Positions 1 through 9,860 are shown, counted from the stretch's first letter. The stretch is DNA of 39,141 nucleotides from Hylemonella gracilis (GCA_945862005.1 CAMAWQ010000005.1:1-39141), one strand, 5' to 3'. Notes: generated by a model from the letters alone, not told the origin. Numbers and translations: made by a program.

Positions 1-902
1 CGTTTGGGGTAGAGCTTGGGGTTGGGGCCAATGACGTTGTTGGCCGCTTTCAAAATGGCGCTGGTGGAGCGGTAGTTTTGCTCCAGCTTGATGACCTGCA
101 GGTTGGGGAAATCGGTAGGCAGTTTTTTCAGGTTGTCCAGGGTGGCGCCACGCCAGCCGTAAATGGATTGGTCGTCATCGCCCACAGCGGTGAAGTTGCC
201 CGCTCCACCCACCAGCAGTTTGAGTAGTTCGTACTGGGTGGCGTTGGTGTCTTGGTACTCGTCCACCAAAATATGGCGCAACTGCCGCTGCCATTTGCTG
301 CGCACGGCCTCGTGTTGCTGCAGCAACTTAAGGGGCAAGCCAATCAGGTCGTCAAAGTCCAGACCTTGGTAGGCCACCAAGCGCTCTTCGTAGCGCGCCA
401 TGATGCGGGCCACCAACTGCGCTTCATCGTCTTGGGCTTGAGCCAAGGCTTGCTCGGCATTCAGCCCCATGTTTTTCCAAAAACTGATGGTCCACTGCCA
501 CTTTCGAGCGGTGGCGGCATCGGTGGTGCCACCAGCGTCTTTCAAGATGCGCGTGACGTCGTCGGTGTCCAAAATTGAAAACTGCGGCTTCAGCCCTACA
601 GCTTGGCCGTCAGCGCGCAACAGGTGTACGCCCAAGGCGTGAAAGGTGCAAATTCGCACCTCTTTGGCGGCTTTGCCAATGAGTTTTTGGGCCCGCTCGC
701 GCATTTCGGCGGCGGCCTTGTTGGTGAAGGTAATAGCCGCAACGTGCGCCGCAGGCATACCGGTTTGAATCAGTCGTGCAATTTTGTGAGTGATTACTCG
801 CGTCTTACCAGAGCCAGCGCCCGCCAACACCAAGCAGGGGCCATGAAGGTAATTGACCGCATCTTGTTGGGCCAGATTTAAACCTGCAGTGAGGGATGAC
901 AT
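1..902 (-). CDS. rep: ATP-dependent DNA helicase Rep/UvrD family (3' end truncated by window edge)
   Basis: Minus-strand reading from ATG at 902 gives MSSLTAGLNLAQQDAVNYLHGPCLVLAGAGSGKTRVITHKIARLI...ITFTNKAAAEM...LVDEYQDTNATQYELLKLL...AVGDDDQSIYGWRGA...IKLEQNYRST, with SF1 helicase motifs I, Ia, II, III and IV. Not in the ORF track because it runs off the window. Confidence 0.95.
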   Translation of the reverse strand, partial: MSSLTAGLNLAQQDAVNYLHGPCLVLAGAGSGKTRVITHKIARLIQTGMPAAHVAAITFTNKAAAEMRERAQKLIGKAAKEVRICTFHALGVHLLRADGQAVGLKPQFSILDTDDVTRILKDAGGTTDAATARKWQWTISFWKNMGLNAEQALAQAQDDEAQLVARIMARYEERLVAYQGLDFDDLIGLPLKLLQQHEAVRSKWQRQLRHILVDEYQDTNATQYELLKLLVGGAGNFTAVGDDDQSIYGWRGATLDNLKKLPTDFPNLQVIKLEQNYRSTSAILKAANNVIGPNPKLYPK

Positions 903-1047
903 GAGGGCTTGATGCAGGGTTTCAGGGCAGGAGGGGGAAGAGCTGGCGCGGATGAATCGCTTAAGTTCTAGTCAATCATAGCCACCCCCAAGCTTAGGTA
1001 AGGGGCTTAGTGTGGGGTTCTTTTGAACCCATCTGACCCCAGCAGCT

Positions 1048-2022
1048 TTGGGCCACAATTGGCTGGTGCTGCAGATTTTGACCGTCACCTTTCCCTTTTT
1101 TGCGCTGGTGTTGTGCGGTTTTGCCGCAGCGCGCTTGCGGTGGTTACCGCTGGAAGCCATTGGCGGGCTGAACGGTTTTGTGCTGTTTTTTGCTTTGCCC
1201 TGCATGCTGTTTAGGTTTGGCGCCACCACCCCCATAGCGGAGTTGCTGGACGTTGGGGTGTTGTGCACGTGGCTGTTGTGCGCCACCCTCATGGTGCTGT
1301 TTGCTGTGGCCATGAGTTTGGGGCCCCGCATCCGCTGGAACGACGCCTCTTTTGGTGCCTTGGTCGCGGCTTTTTCCAATACTGGTTTTATGGGCGTGCC
1401 CCTGTTGGTGGCTTTGTTGGGCGCGCAGGCGGCGGGCCCCATCATCGTGACCATTTTGGTGGATATGGTGTTCACCACTTCCCTGTGCATTGGCCTGTCG
1501 CGGCTGGACGGCGCGGGACAAGACGGCTTGCGGGCCGCGCTGCATAAATCGTTCAAAGGCATGCTCATTAACCCCTTGCCTTGGTCGATTTTGCTGGGCG
1601 GCGTGGTGTCTTATATAGAGTGGGAGCTGCCCGACCCTTGGGGTAAAACCATTTGGCTGCTCGCAGACGCGGCTTCGCCCACGGCTTTGTTCACCATTGG
1701 CGCGGTGCTGGCGCGTGCCCAAATGCAAGCCCGCTCCCAGCCTCTTAAGGTGATGGACTACATGCCGGTGGTGGGCTTTAAGTTGTTTTTACACCCCCTG
1801 TTGGTGCTGGTGGTGGGCGCCACCGTGATTCAGTGGGGCCTGCCGCTGGCTACACCCGCTTTTACCGCCATGGTGCTGGTAGCCGCCCTGCCCAGCGCAA
1901 GCAATGTGTCCATGCTGGCCGAGCGCTATGGCGCCAATAACGGCCGCATTGCTCAAATTATTTTGGTGACCACCACCTTGGCGTGTTTGACGTTTTCGGG
2001 TGTGGTGGCGTTGGTTGCTTAG
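1048..2022 (+). CDS. AEC (auxin efflux carrier) family transporter
   Basis: 324 aa ORF with multiple hydrophobic helices; FALPCMLFRFGATTPIAEL and ALVAAFSNTGFMGVPLLVALLG motifs and C-terminal ALPSASNVSMLAERYG are typical of AEC permeases. Start codon (TTG) uncertain. Confidence 0.9.
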   Translation: MGHNWLVLQILTVTFPFFALVLCGFAAARLRWLPLEAIGGLNGFVLFFALPCMLFRFGATTPIAELLDVGVLCTWLLCATLMVLFAVAMSLGPRIRWNDASFGALVAAFSNTGFMGVPLLVALLGAQAAGPIIVTILVDMVFTTSLCIGLSRLDGAGQDGLRAALHKSFKGMLINPLPWSILLGGVVSYIEWELPDPWGKTIWLLADAASPTALFTIGAVLARAQMQARSQPLKVMDYMPVVGFKLFLHPLLVLVVGATVIQWGLPLATPAFTAMVLVAALPSASNVSMLAERYGANNGRIAQIILVTTTLACLTFSGVVALVA

Positions 2023-2086
2023 TCAATATATATGGCAAGTGTAATTTCGCGGGCATAGAGTTGAATCAAGAGCTATAACCATTGAC

Positions 2087-3544
2087 ATGAACGACGTTGC
2101 ATTTGGCCAGCAGGCGATCAAACAAAACAATTTTCTTGAAGCTGAACGTCGCTTCCGACAGGCGCTTGTGCAGCAGCCGCATTCGACTGAAATCAAGCGC
2201 GACTTAGGTTATGCCTTGTTTCAGTTAAACCAATTAAACGAATCGCTGACTCTGCTCGATGAGGTGGTGCGTCGCGCGCCCTCCGATTTGCTTGCTAGGC
2301 TTTTGTTTGGTCGGCTGTGTTTGCGTTTGCAGGAGCCACAAGAAGCAGAAAAACACTTCAAACGCATTCTGAAAAAACTGCCCACTAGTGAATCGGCGTT
2401 ATCGGGGCTGGTCGATGTAGCGATTGCCCTTAACCAGATGGACCAGGCCCAAATCCTTACAAAAAAAATTTTAGCCATCAACCCACGTTCAGAAGTTGGG
2501 CATTTGTCGGCGGCCAACTTGGCCGAGATGCAAACCGACTTTGAAGTCGCACATCAGCACTACAACAGGCTTATTCAGCTTGCGCCAAACAATGCGCAGC
2601 ATCGTTACCACCGATCGCGAAGCCTGCTGCGGCGAGGTGAGTTGTCTGAGGGCTGGAAAGAGTTTGAGTACCGGTTGGTCTCAGGGGCTGTCCAGCTGCC
2701 GCCAATGCAAACACCACGATGGACCGGTTCCCAAGTGGATCATTTGCTGTTAATTGCGGAGCAGGGGCTTGGAGACGTTCTTCAGTTCTCGCGCTTCATA
2801 TCTCAAGCCAAGCCGCTAACGCAACGCATCACGCTGGCGTGCCAGCCTACGATATCTGAGCTTCTAAAACGATCTTTCGAAGTGGAGACTGTTTCGCTCA
2901 ACCCCGCATCTTGGCCCCATCATGACGCACATTGCGCATTAATGAGCTTGCCAGCCGTTATGGGTCTTGGGGTGGCCTCTGTAAAACATGGGGGTCGTTA
3001 CTTAAAACTAGATAGCAACCGCCTCAATTTATGGGCTGGCCGACTCAATTTAGACCCACAAAAGTTAAATGTAGGGGTGGTGTACGCATCCTCTGTTGCG
3101 CATACAACAGAGCAATACCTGCACCGCAAACGATCCTGCTCAGTTGAAGACCTTAGTCCCTTGAACAATCTTCCGAATACGGTATTTTTCAATCTACAGC
3201 TTGGTTTTGTGGTGCAGCCAGATGAAGGCACTGCATTTGGAAAACTATTGCAATGGCGCGACTTTACAAGCGACATTAAAGACTTTGATGATACTTCCGC
3301 CATCATCGATCTTCTCGATGTGCTGCTCTGTGTGGACACAGCAGCCATACATGTGGCTGGAGCGCTGGAAAAGCCAGCTGCACTTTTGCTGCCCTACGCT
3401 GCCGATTGGCGCTGGATGCGGCAGTGTGAATCAACGGATTGGTACCAGAGTGTGAGATTGTTTCGGCAAATTTTGCCAGGTGAGTGGTCTGATCCGCTTC
3501 TAAAAGTTAAAGATTATCTCGAGGCCATTGCTTATGATTATTAA
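2087..3544 (+). CDS. TPR-repeat protein with C-terminal glycosyltransferase-like (heptosyltransferase/GT9-like) domain
   Basis: N-terminal TPR-like repeats (AIKQNNFLEAERRFRQALVQQPHSTEIKRDLGYALFQLNQLNESL...), then LIAEQGLGDVLQFSRF and LLDVLLCVDTAAIHVAGALEKPAALLLPYAADWRW, as in TPR-GT proteins. Confidence 0.8.
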   Translation: MNDVAFGQQAIKQNNFLEAERRFRQALVQQPHSTEIKRDLGYALFQLNQLNESLTLLDEVVRRAPSDLLARLLFGRLCLRLQEPQEAEKHFKRILKKLPTSESALSGLVDVAIALNQMDQAQILTKKILAINPRSEVGHLSAANLAEMQTDFEVAHQHYNRLIQLAPNNAQHRYHRSRSLLRRGELSEGWKEFEYRLVSGAVQLPPMQTPRWTGSQVDHLLLIAEQGLGDVLQFSRFISQAKPLTQRITLACQPTISELLKRSFEVETVSLNPASWPHHDAHCALMSLPAVMGLGVASVKHGGRYLKLDSNRLNLWAGRLNLDPQKLNVGVVYASSVAHTTEQYLHRKRSCSVEDLSPLNNLPNTVFFNLQLGFVVQPDEGTAFGKLLQWRDFTSDIKDFDDTSAIIDLLDVLLCVDTAAIHVAGALEKPAALLLPYAADWRWMRQCESTDWYQSVRLFRQILPGEWSDPLLKVKDYLEAIAYDY

Positions 3545-3811
3545 TATTGTCGTCAGTAATAACTAACAATTACCTTGTAACGAAAGCATTGAATTCAGTG
3601 CGCCGGCATCAGGTGTGAGTGTGTCAATAGAGTGAAGCTTCGTGTTATAGGTGAGCGCTGTGACATTAATATATTTTTTATTTCGCGAATAAATTTCCAA
3701 GTGTTAAAATACTTATTTATATATATGATGCATGAATGCTATCCACAATGTTTTAAATGACATTTAAAACACATTAATAATTAAGTTAGTGAGGTTGATA
3801 AGGATGCAATT

Positions 3812-5002
3812 ATGAAAATTGTTTTATTGAACTGGAGCAAGGGTGAAAACAACCCCTTTGCTTACTTCAATCAAGAACTAAGTAAAAAATTAATAAAATT
3901 TGGTGCTGACGTTAGTATTGTTGAGCTGGATAGTAGTCTTGTATTAAATTTATACGAGATATACAATAAGAAGAAAATAGATCTAGTAATTACTCACCAA
4001 GGGTTTGGTACTGATTATAAAATAAATCAAACGGACGAATTAATTTGGGATAGGTTGCAGTTAAAAATTATAAGTTTGGGCTCCGATCACCCGTGCCACA
4101 ATCCGAATTTAAACAACGCAGATTCTAAATATGTTGTGCATACTTATTGTATAAGTGCATATGCAGATTATGCAAATAAATACTTAAAAAAAATAAATAA
4201 ATCATGCTTTGTTGGGGCGCCTAATATATTTGATGTCCGGGACGTCGTGGATCTCCCCAAGGCAGGGGATTACTTTGTTTTCCCAAAAAATATTGAAGAT
4301 ATAGCCTCTACATTTAAAAGGTGGCGGGCCAGCTATAAACCTGAAATGTCCAGCTTGTTGGAATCAATTTCAGAAGATGTAATGTATGGGTATAAGTCAC
4401 GTATGCCATTTGATCATCATGACTTAATTGAATCCTCTTTGGGGGTGCGTACAAGTTATATATCAAGATTTGAAATTAATCCTGGAGTTTATGAGCGCAT
4501 TAAACATGCCATCCATTCTGAAGTTGATAAAATATATAGAAATTATGCTTCTGAACTTGTCATTTTAGAGATGAAGGACTTGCCATTGAAGATAAATGGT
4601 AGAGGATGGGAGCAATTTGGAAAAAATAAATCAAAATTTCATGAATTTAATGAATTTGGTGAGGTGAAACATGGCGAATATCAGTTTCAATCACTATATG
4701 GAATAATAGATGTTGTGCCGTTTTGTTTCGGTATGCATGATAGATCATCGCGTGCAATGGCATACAAATCCGGCTTTTTATGTAATGCCAATTTGGATTT
4801 TAAGGATTCTGATGGTGGAAAGTATGACGATATTTTCTTTACCGGAATAAATGGGAGTCTGCGATCGCTTGCAGACAGGGTTGTTTCTAATCCAAGAAGA
4901 CACATTATGCGTTGTAATGAAATTGGTGAAATTTGCAAAAAAATAGAGCCCTTTGATTATTTCTTTAATTTTTTAGTTAAGGAGGCGGGGTGTATTAATT
5001 AA
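3812..5002 (+). CDS. Probable glycosyltransferase-like protein (CgeB/GT-B-like fold suspected)
   Basis: 396 aa AT-rich ORF. N-terminal Rossmann-like MKIVLLNWSKGENNPFAYFNQELSKKLIKFGADVSIVEL; C-terminal DVVPFCFGMHDRSSRAMAYKSGFLCNANLDF resembles the C-terminal region of CgeB-type glycosyltransferases. Confidence 0.5.
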   Translation: MKIVLLNWSKGENNPFAYFNQELSKKLIKFGADVSIVELDSSLVLNLYEIYNKKKIDLVITHQGFGTDYKINQTDELIWDRLQLKIISLGSDHPCHNPNLNNADSKYVVHTYCISAYADYANKYLKKINKSCFVGAPNIFDVRDVVDLPKAGDYFVFPKNIEDIASTFKRWRASYKPEMSSLLESISEDVMYGYKSRMPFDHHDLIESSLGVRTSYISRFEINPGVYERIKHAIHSEVDKIYRNYASELVILEMKDLPLKINGRGWEQFGKNKSKFHEFNEFGEVKHGEYQFQSLYGIIDVVPFCFGMHDRSSRAMAYKSGFLCNANLDFKDSDGGKYDDIFFTGINGSLRSLADRVVSNPRRHIMRCNEIGEICKKIEPFDYFFNFLVKEAGCIN

Positions 5003-5322
5003 TTAGTCTGAAGATGCTTAATTTTTTAAATTATTGACATTTTTAATAGTCCAGAGTGAATCGATCTTTAGCAGTACACGCGATGTTTATGGCATTACAA
5101 ATTGCTGACTTTTCGGATGACTATAAAAAATATTTTTTCATGCTTTAGTCACTACTAGATCAGGTTAGCTTCAAAGCAATTCAGTTCGCGGTTGCGGCCA
5201 AGGGTTAAGAAAGCCATGCCTTAAATCAAGCTCCTATTGAGCAACCCCATCAAAGGACAATTATGATCTGTTACTAATTAACTTATTGATACAACATTGA
5301 CATCTATTTATTAGAAAAAATT

Positions 5323-6408
5323 ATGAACATAACTATTGCCATACCAACGTTTAATAGATGTGCCAATCTCGCAATTTTGATTGATTCTATTGAGAAAATA
5401 AATGTCCCTAAAGGGGTAAAATTATTTGTTGCCATATCTAACTCTGCTTCATTAGACAACACATCAATATATCTTGATATATTGAAACTTTCAAATCCTG
5501 AAAAGTACTTAATACATAACAAGATTAGTCGGCAGACAAACTGGTACACTCTAATGCAGATGGTGCCAAAAGAAACGGATTACGTTTGGCTTATTGGTGA
5601 TGATGATGTAATACTTAATCCAAATTGTCTTAAAGAAATTTTTTCTATAATCCAAGATTCAAAAGGGGAGTTAAAAGCATTATTTATGCCGATGAAGAAA
5701 AAAATTGGAGCGAAGGGTTTTGAATCGGGGTTGTTATATGATTTGTGCAATAAATATGGTTTTATTGAAGTTATGGGGTGGATGTCTTCCAATTTTATCG
5801 ACTATAAATTCTATCTCCAAATATATGAATTATTTGGAGAAAAATTGAATTATAGGGCGGCGAGATCAGAAATAGTATACAAAAATCGTATTGGATTGTA
5901 TTTACATGCGACTCAGACATACAAGGTTCTTTTCAGTCACAAGGTTGGGCTTTTGTTTACTGATTTTATTGACGAACAACCTTATGAGCGCAATTTAAAT
6001 ACAATTTTACAGTCGAACGGATATGCAAAGAAAAAGTACTATAGCGGTAGATTTTTTTATGATTTAGATGATATCAATCAAATTAACAAATTGAATAATT
6101 TTATGCCTGGAAGATTTTTTTATAGATATCATAATCGCGATCTTATTCTGATGCTTTATCAGATTGCATACGAGGGTTCAAAATCTAGGGAGTTTAGAAA
6201 AGAAGAGACAAATACGCAAATTAATATTCTTAGAGATGCCGTGGCTTATTCTAAATTATCTGATTATAAAGTGTTTTATCAAATAATTGATGCCTTGGTT
6301 GCAGACATTTTGTTGGGGTGCGAATTATCTAATGGCGAAGCTAAAAGTATCGGAGATTTTTTTAAGGTAAGGGAGTACTCAGATAAGGTTGACGAAATCA
6401 AAGTGTAA
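5323..6408 (+). CDS. Glycosyltransferase family 2 protein
   Basis: MNITIAIPTFNRCANLAILIDSIEKI...YVWLIGDDDVILNPNCLKEI, a canonical GT-A start with a DDD metal-binding motif. Confidence 0.85.
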   Translation: MNITIAIPTFNRCANLAILIDSIEKINVPKGVKLFVAISNSASLDNTSIYLDILKLSNPEKYLIHNKISRQTNWYTLMQMVPKETDYVWLIGDDDVILNPNCLKEIFSIIQDSKGELKALFMPMKKKIGAKGFESGLLYDLCNKYGFIEVMGWMSSNFIDYKFYLQIYELFGEKLNYRAARSEIVYKNRIGLYLHATQTYKVLFSHKVGLLFTDFIDEQPYERNLNTILQSNGYAKKKYYSGRFFYDLDDINQINKLNNFMPGRFFYRYHNRDLILMLYQIAYEGSKSREFRKEETNTQINILRDAVAYSKLSDYKVFYQIIDALVADILLGCELSNGEAKSIGDFFKVREYSDKVDEIKV

Positions 6409-6423
6409 ATTTTAAATTTGTAT

Positions 6424-6565
6424 CAAAACGTAATTAACAGTCTTAATGCTTCCATTATTGTTAGTTGCAAAAATGCATCCAGGTGAGATGGTGATTATCT
6501 TAAGCTATCACTTTATAGCCTAGGTCAACTAACTCAAAAAAGATCATTGATGTTTAATAGAAAGA
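6424..6565 (+). pseudogene. 5' remnant of a second GT2-like gene, cut off by the IS30 element
   Basis: Frame reading LYQNVINSLNASIIVSCKNASR*DGDYLKLSLYSLGQLTQKRSLMFNRK: GT2-like 'SIIVSCKN...YLKLSLYSL' with an internal stop, ending at the IS boundary. Confidence 0.5.
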
Positions 6566-7625
6566 GGCGGTTTCAAGCACGAAGTGCAACACGGGATAAC
6601 GATTGATGAAATACCTCTGCGGGCGTCTTGAATCCCAATCGTTTGCGGGGTCAGTTATTCAACCGGTTTTCAATCATTCTAATTTCCTCATCGGTGATGT
6701 TTGCCATCGCCCGCTTCTTGGGGACATATTGCCTCAGAAGTCCGTTGAAGTTCTCGTTAGAGCCGCGCTCCCAGCTTGTAAAGGGCCTGGCGAAGTACCC
6801 CGTGCTGCCCAACGCCTGGTCAATTTCGACATGTCCACAGAACTCTTGTTCGTTGTCGTAGGTCAGCCTTTTAACCCTTGCTTGGAAGGGCTTGAGCACC
6901 TTGATGATGGCCGCTCCCACCAAGTCGGACGTCTTATTTGAAACCTTCGCCATGACCGCATATCCGCTCTTGCGCTCAACCACCGTCATGATGGCCTGCT
7001 TGTGGTTCGCACCGATGACGGTGTCGCACTCCCAGTGACCGACATGCTTGCGATCCTCGATGTGCAATGGGCGCTCGTTCAGGGGCCTACGATTAGGGAT
7101 TTGCCCCCTGCGATCAAGTCCGCCGGCATAACGCTTTCTCTTCTGCTTCTGACAACGGAGGTTCTTCCACAGCTTACCGCCGCTGGCCTTGTCAGCGTAG
7201 ACATACTGGTAGATCGTCTCGTGGCTCACAGGCAGCTTGCCAGCGATCTGTTCAGGGCTCCACTGCAGTTGCAGCAGCGCAGTGGCTTGCGCCTTCACCC
7301 ACGGCGCCACCAGCGCGGCATTGCGACTGCCTTGGCACGTTGACGCGACAGCTCACAGGCCTGTTTAGGCCGGTAGCCACGGCTGCCCGCATTGCGACGC
7401 AACTCGCGACTGATCGTGGACTTGCTGCGGCTGGGCAAGTCTGCAATCTGAGTGATGGTGTGTCCGGCTTTCATAAGGCTGTGAATCTGATATCTTTCAA
7501 TTTGGCTGAGGTGTTTGTAGTTCAATTGGTAACTTCGACTTGCAGGTCTAGAAGCCTAGAATGCTAAACATCCTCAGCCTCCTTCCTTCGGTTAATCAAA
7601 GTTGCACTTCGTGCTTGAAACCGCC
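6566..7625 (-). mobile_element. IS30-family insertion sequence (1060 bp), transposase inactivated
   Basis: 25-bp perfect terminal inverted repeats GGCGGTTTCAAGCACGAAGTGCAAC (6566-6590) and its reverse complement (7601-7625) flank an IS30-type transposase. Confidence 0.93.
6573..7525 (-). pseudogene. IS30-family transposase, frameshifted and prematurely stopped
   Basis: N-terminal part 7525..7295 (MNYKHLSQIERYQIHSLMKAGHTITQIADLPSRSKSTISRELRRN) and C-terminal part 7310..6651 (APWVKAQATALLQLQWSPEQIAGKL...HWECDTVIG...LTYDNEQEF...SWERGSNENFNGLLRQYVPKK). Joining needs a 1-nt correction near 7330-7336 (..RAK[A]SRNAALVAPWVK..). A TGA at ~6651 interrupts NN*PRKRLGFKTPAEVFHQSLSRVALRA, which otherwise runs to 6573. 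Confidence 0.9.
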
Positions 7626-7629
7626 TTAA

Positions 7630-8103
7630 ATAAATACTGATGTTATTTTAATTAACAGTGTGCGAATTAAAGCTGCGGATGATGTCAATTCAAGATTGGA
7701 TAATTTAATGCGTTTACTTTTTGCTGTTTGCTGAAATAAAGAGTTCTCCAGATACTAATTAATATAATTTCATTAGCGGTATGAAGTTTTTGAGTTAATC
7801 AAAGTCGTACTTCGTGCTTGAAGCCGCCAATTTTAATAAAAAAAGTTGATGGAGATTTTCAATATTTTCAAGATGCGGGATTAATAATATATTTTTTAAT
7901 ATAAGTGCATTGCATGATAGAACTCATAGAGATATCTCACATAGAGGTGGTTTTTTTTGTAATTCATCAATTAACTTAAATGCAAAATATGAAAGCTTGT
8001 TTTTAGCTGGTTTCCCTTAAGATTTAAAGGAAAAAGCAGTTGATGTCATGAAAAATCCTGCTCTTCATCCGAGCAAAAGTCAAGATTTTGGAAATGATAT
8101 ATA
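7630..8103 (+). pseudogene. 3' remnants of a GT2-like glycosyltransferase gene (several frames, stops, IS-end scar inside)
   Basis: DVILINSVRIKAADDVNSRLDNLMRLLFAVC* (~7640-7735) resembles the GT2 'VILLNSDT..xxWLDRLxR' motif. After the IS-end scar, KKVDGDFQYFQDAGLIIYFLI / SALHDRTHRDISHRGGFFCNSSINLNAKYESLFLAGFP*DLKEKAVDVMKNPALHPSKSQDFGNDI* spans ~7835-8103. Confidence 0.45.
7794..7828 (+). repeat. Solo IS30 right-end copy (35 bp)
   Basis: GTTAATCAAAGTCGTACTTCGTGCTTGAAGCCGCC versus IS right end GTTAATCAAAGTTGCACTTCGTGCTTGAAACCGCC (3 differences), same orientation. Confidence 0.9.
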
Positions 8104-8618
8104 AAATAACAATCCATTTGAAAATTTCCATTTATTTTTAACACAATTAATAACTAATATCCGGTAAATTTTAATGCTAAATTCAGGAAGGCTCATCTTG
8201 CCATCGATGCATCGCGACACCTTAATTGTGAAGTGTGTTGGCGACCTCACGGGTGAGAGATATGTGTTGATTTTTTTCAATCCAACTAGTTATTAAGTGG
8301 GAATGGCCCTTGAGTCTGGGACAGGTCAATCTGGCTATCGCTGAGTATTGACCTCTTCAAATAGAAACTCTTCAATTGTAAAAAATCTACTTCTCACTCC
8401 TTTGGTTCTAGGGGACGATTACCTGGACTTGGAATCGGACTCTGATATCATTAGTTCAGAGTACTCAGTTCGGTAAGGACCAAGGCCGTGTGACTTTAAA
8501 CAACTCTAACCTCGTGAGCCTTAAACGTAATTGGGTACTAAACAGTCACAATAAACTATTTATCTAAGCCGACAATGAGAAACCTTTTTTCGCCGTATGT
8601 AGATAATCAAAGGACGCT

Positions 8619-9860
8619 ATGAATATTACGCAAGAAGTACTAAAGCAACTAAAAAAGATCCCTCACAAGCCAGGCCTAAGTTATTTACTGGAGGGCGAAG
8701 ACAGACTAATCGAGCACATTAAATCGATCGCTATCGTAGGAGCCTTTGCCGATAAACTAAATTTCAAATATGAAAATTATTTAAAGAAAAATAATAAAAA
8801 TTTCAAGTCCTTTAAAGAAATAGATGCCACCTTGAAAAAAGAGTGGCGGACTTTCGATTGCATTCTGATTGGATCCATAACTCGATATGCTCACTACAAA
8901 AAAGCACTTCTCGAAATTGGCGTACCAAGAACATTGATAGCTCAACCAGAAGAAATTTGTCAATTGTCTGCGAATTTTTACTCTCCAGATAATAGCTTGC
9001 CGTCATGGCCAAATAACGAGCAATCCTTTGAGGAGAAGATAAATTGGCTTACAGTCAATGAATCTATGCTTTCGCAGGCATATTATTTGATTGAGCCGTG
9101 CTCTCGCCAAATTTTTATTGATAAAATAACAACGTATCTTCGACCAAATTGTATTAATATCTTTAAAGATTTCATTAGAAACCATTCCTCCCCCTACAAG
9201 ACCCTCGGGTCAGTGCCCCTCAATGGAGATAGGCCATCATACGGTGTAGAGAATTTTTTTTACTTCTATAACGACGTTATCAATATTTACGATAATTGCG
9301 TTTATGTTGACATAGGAGCACACGTCGGCGATTCGCTAGATGCATTTTTAAAAAGATGCTCCGTGCTTGGATTGAACTATAAACATATATTTTGTTTTGA
9401 GCCCGACAAATTATCTTTTGACGAATTATTAAAAAATTCAAAAGGTCTTTCTAATATAACACTTTCTATGTCGGCCGTGCTAGAAGAAATAAGTATGACC
9501 GGATATAACCCCGTGGGAACTGGTGGAGGTAGCATCATACAGAACGCCACTGTTGAGATAGATCAATTAATCCAGGCAGGTCCGTTGTCTAAATCTATTG
9601 CTGATAGTCGAGTTGATCTTATCAAATGGGATACACCTGGACCTGGCATAGCAATGAAAGTATTCGCGGGCTGCGAGTCCACGATCGCTAGCCATAATCC
9701 AGATCTAATAATCGGCGCCTATCATAATGTTAATGATATTTTTCAAATACCTATAAGATTGAAGGAAATTTCCAATGACTATAAAATATACTTAAGACAT
9801 AACTCTTGGTTGTATACAGAGACGTGTTATTATTGTATATTTGGCGGTACAAATAAATAA
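8619..9860 (+). CDS. FkbM-family methyltransferase-like protein
   Basis: 413 aa; NCVYVDIGAHVGDSLDAFLK, HIFCFEPDKLSFDEL, then DLIKWDTPGPGIAMKVFAGCESTIASHNPDLIIGAYHNVNDIFQIPIRLKEI..YKIYLRHNSWLYTETCYYCIFG: FkbM topology with a divergent motif after DLIK. Confidence 0.8.
   Translation: MNITQEVLKQLKKIPHKPGLSYLLEGEDRLIEHIKSIAIVGAFADKLNFKYENYLKKNNKNFKSFKEIDATLKKEWRTFDCILIGSITRYAHYKKALLEIGVPRTLIAQPEEICQLSANFYSPDNSLPSWPNNEQSFEEKINWLTVNESMLSQAYYLIEPCSRQIFIDKITTYLRPNCINIFKDFIRNHSSPYKTLGSVPLNGDRPSYGVENFFYFYNDVINIYDNCVYVDIGAHVGDSLDAFLKRCSVLGLNYKHIFCFEPDKLSFDELLKNSKGLSNITLSMSAVLEEISMTGYNPVGTGGGSIIQNATVEIDQLIQAGPLSKSIADSRVDLIKWDTPGPGIAMKVFAGCESTIASHNPDLIIGAYHNVNDIFQIPIRLKEISNDYKIYLRHNSWLYTETCYYCIFGGTNK

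Noticed and set aside
972-1728. Long minus-strand ORFs (198 and 194 aa)
   Set aside because: Antisense to the AEC transporter gene, with no domain-like sequence.
5003-5322. Possible degenerate coding or IS fragment and TTGACA-like promoter elements between two glycosyltransferase genes
   Set aside because: No convincing translated similarity by eye, and no good -10 element paired with the TTGACA sequences.
6563-7628. Target-site duplication around the IS30 element
   Set aside because: Flanks AGA (left) and TTA (right) do not match, so no duplication is claimed; likely lost through later rearrangement.
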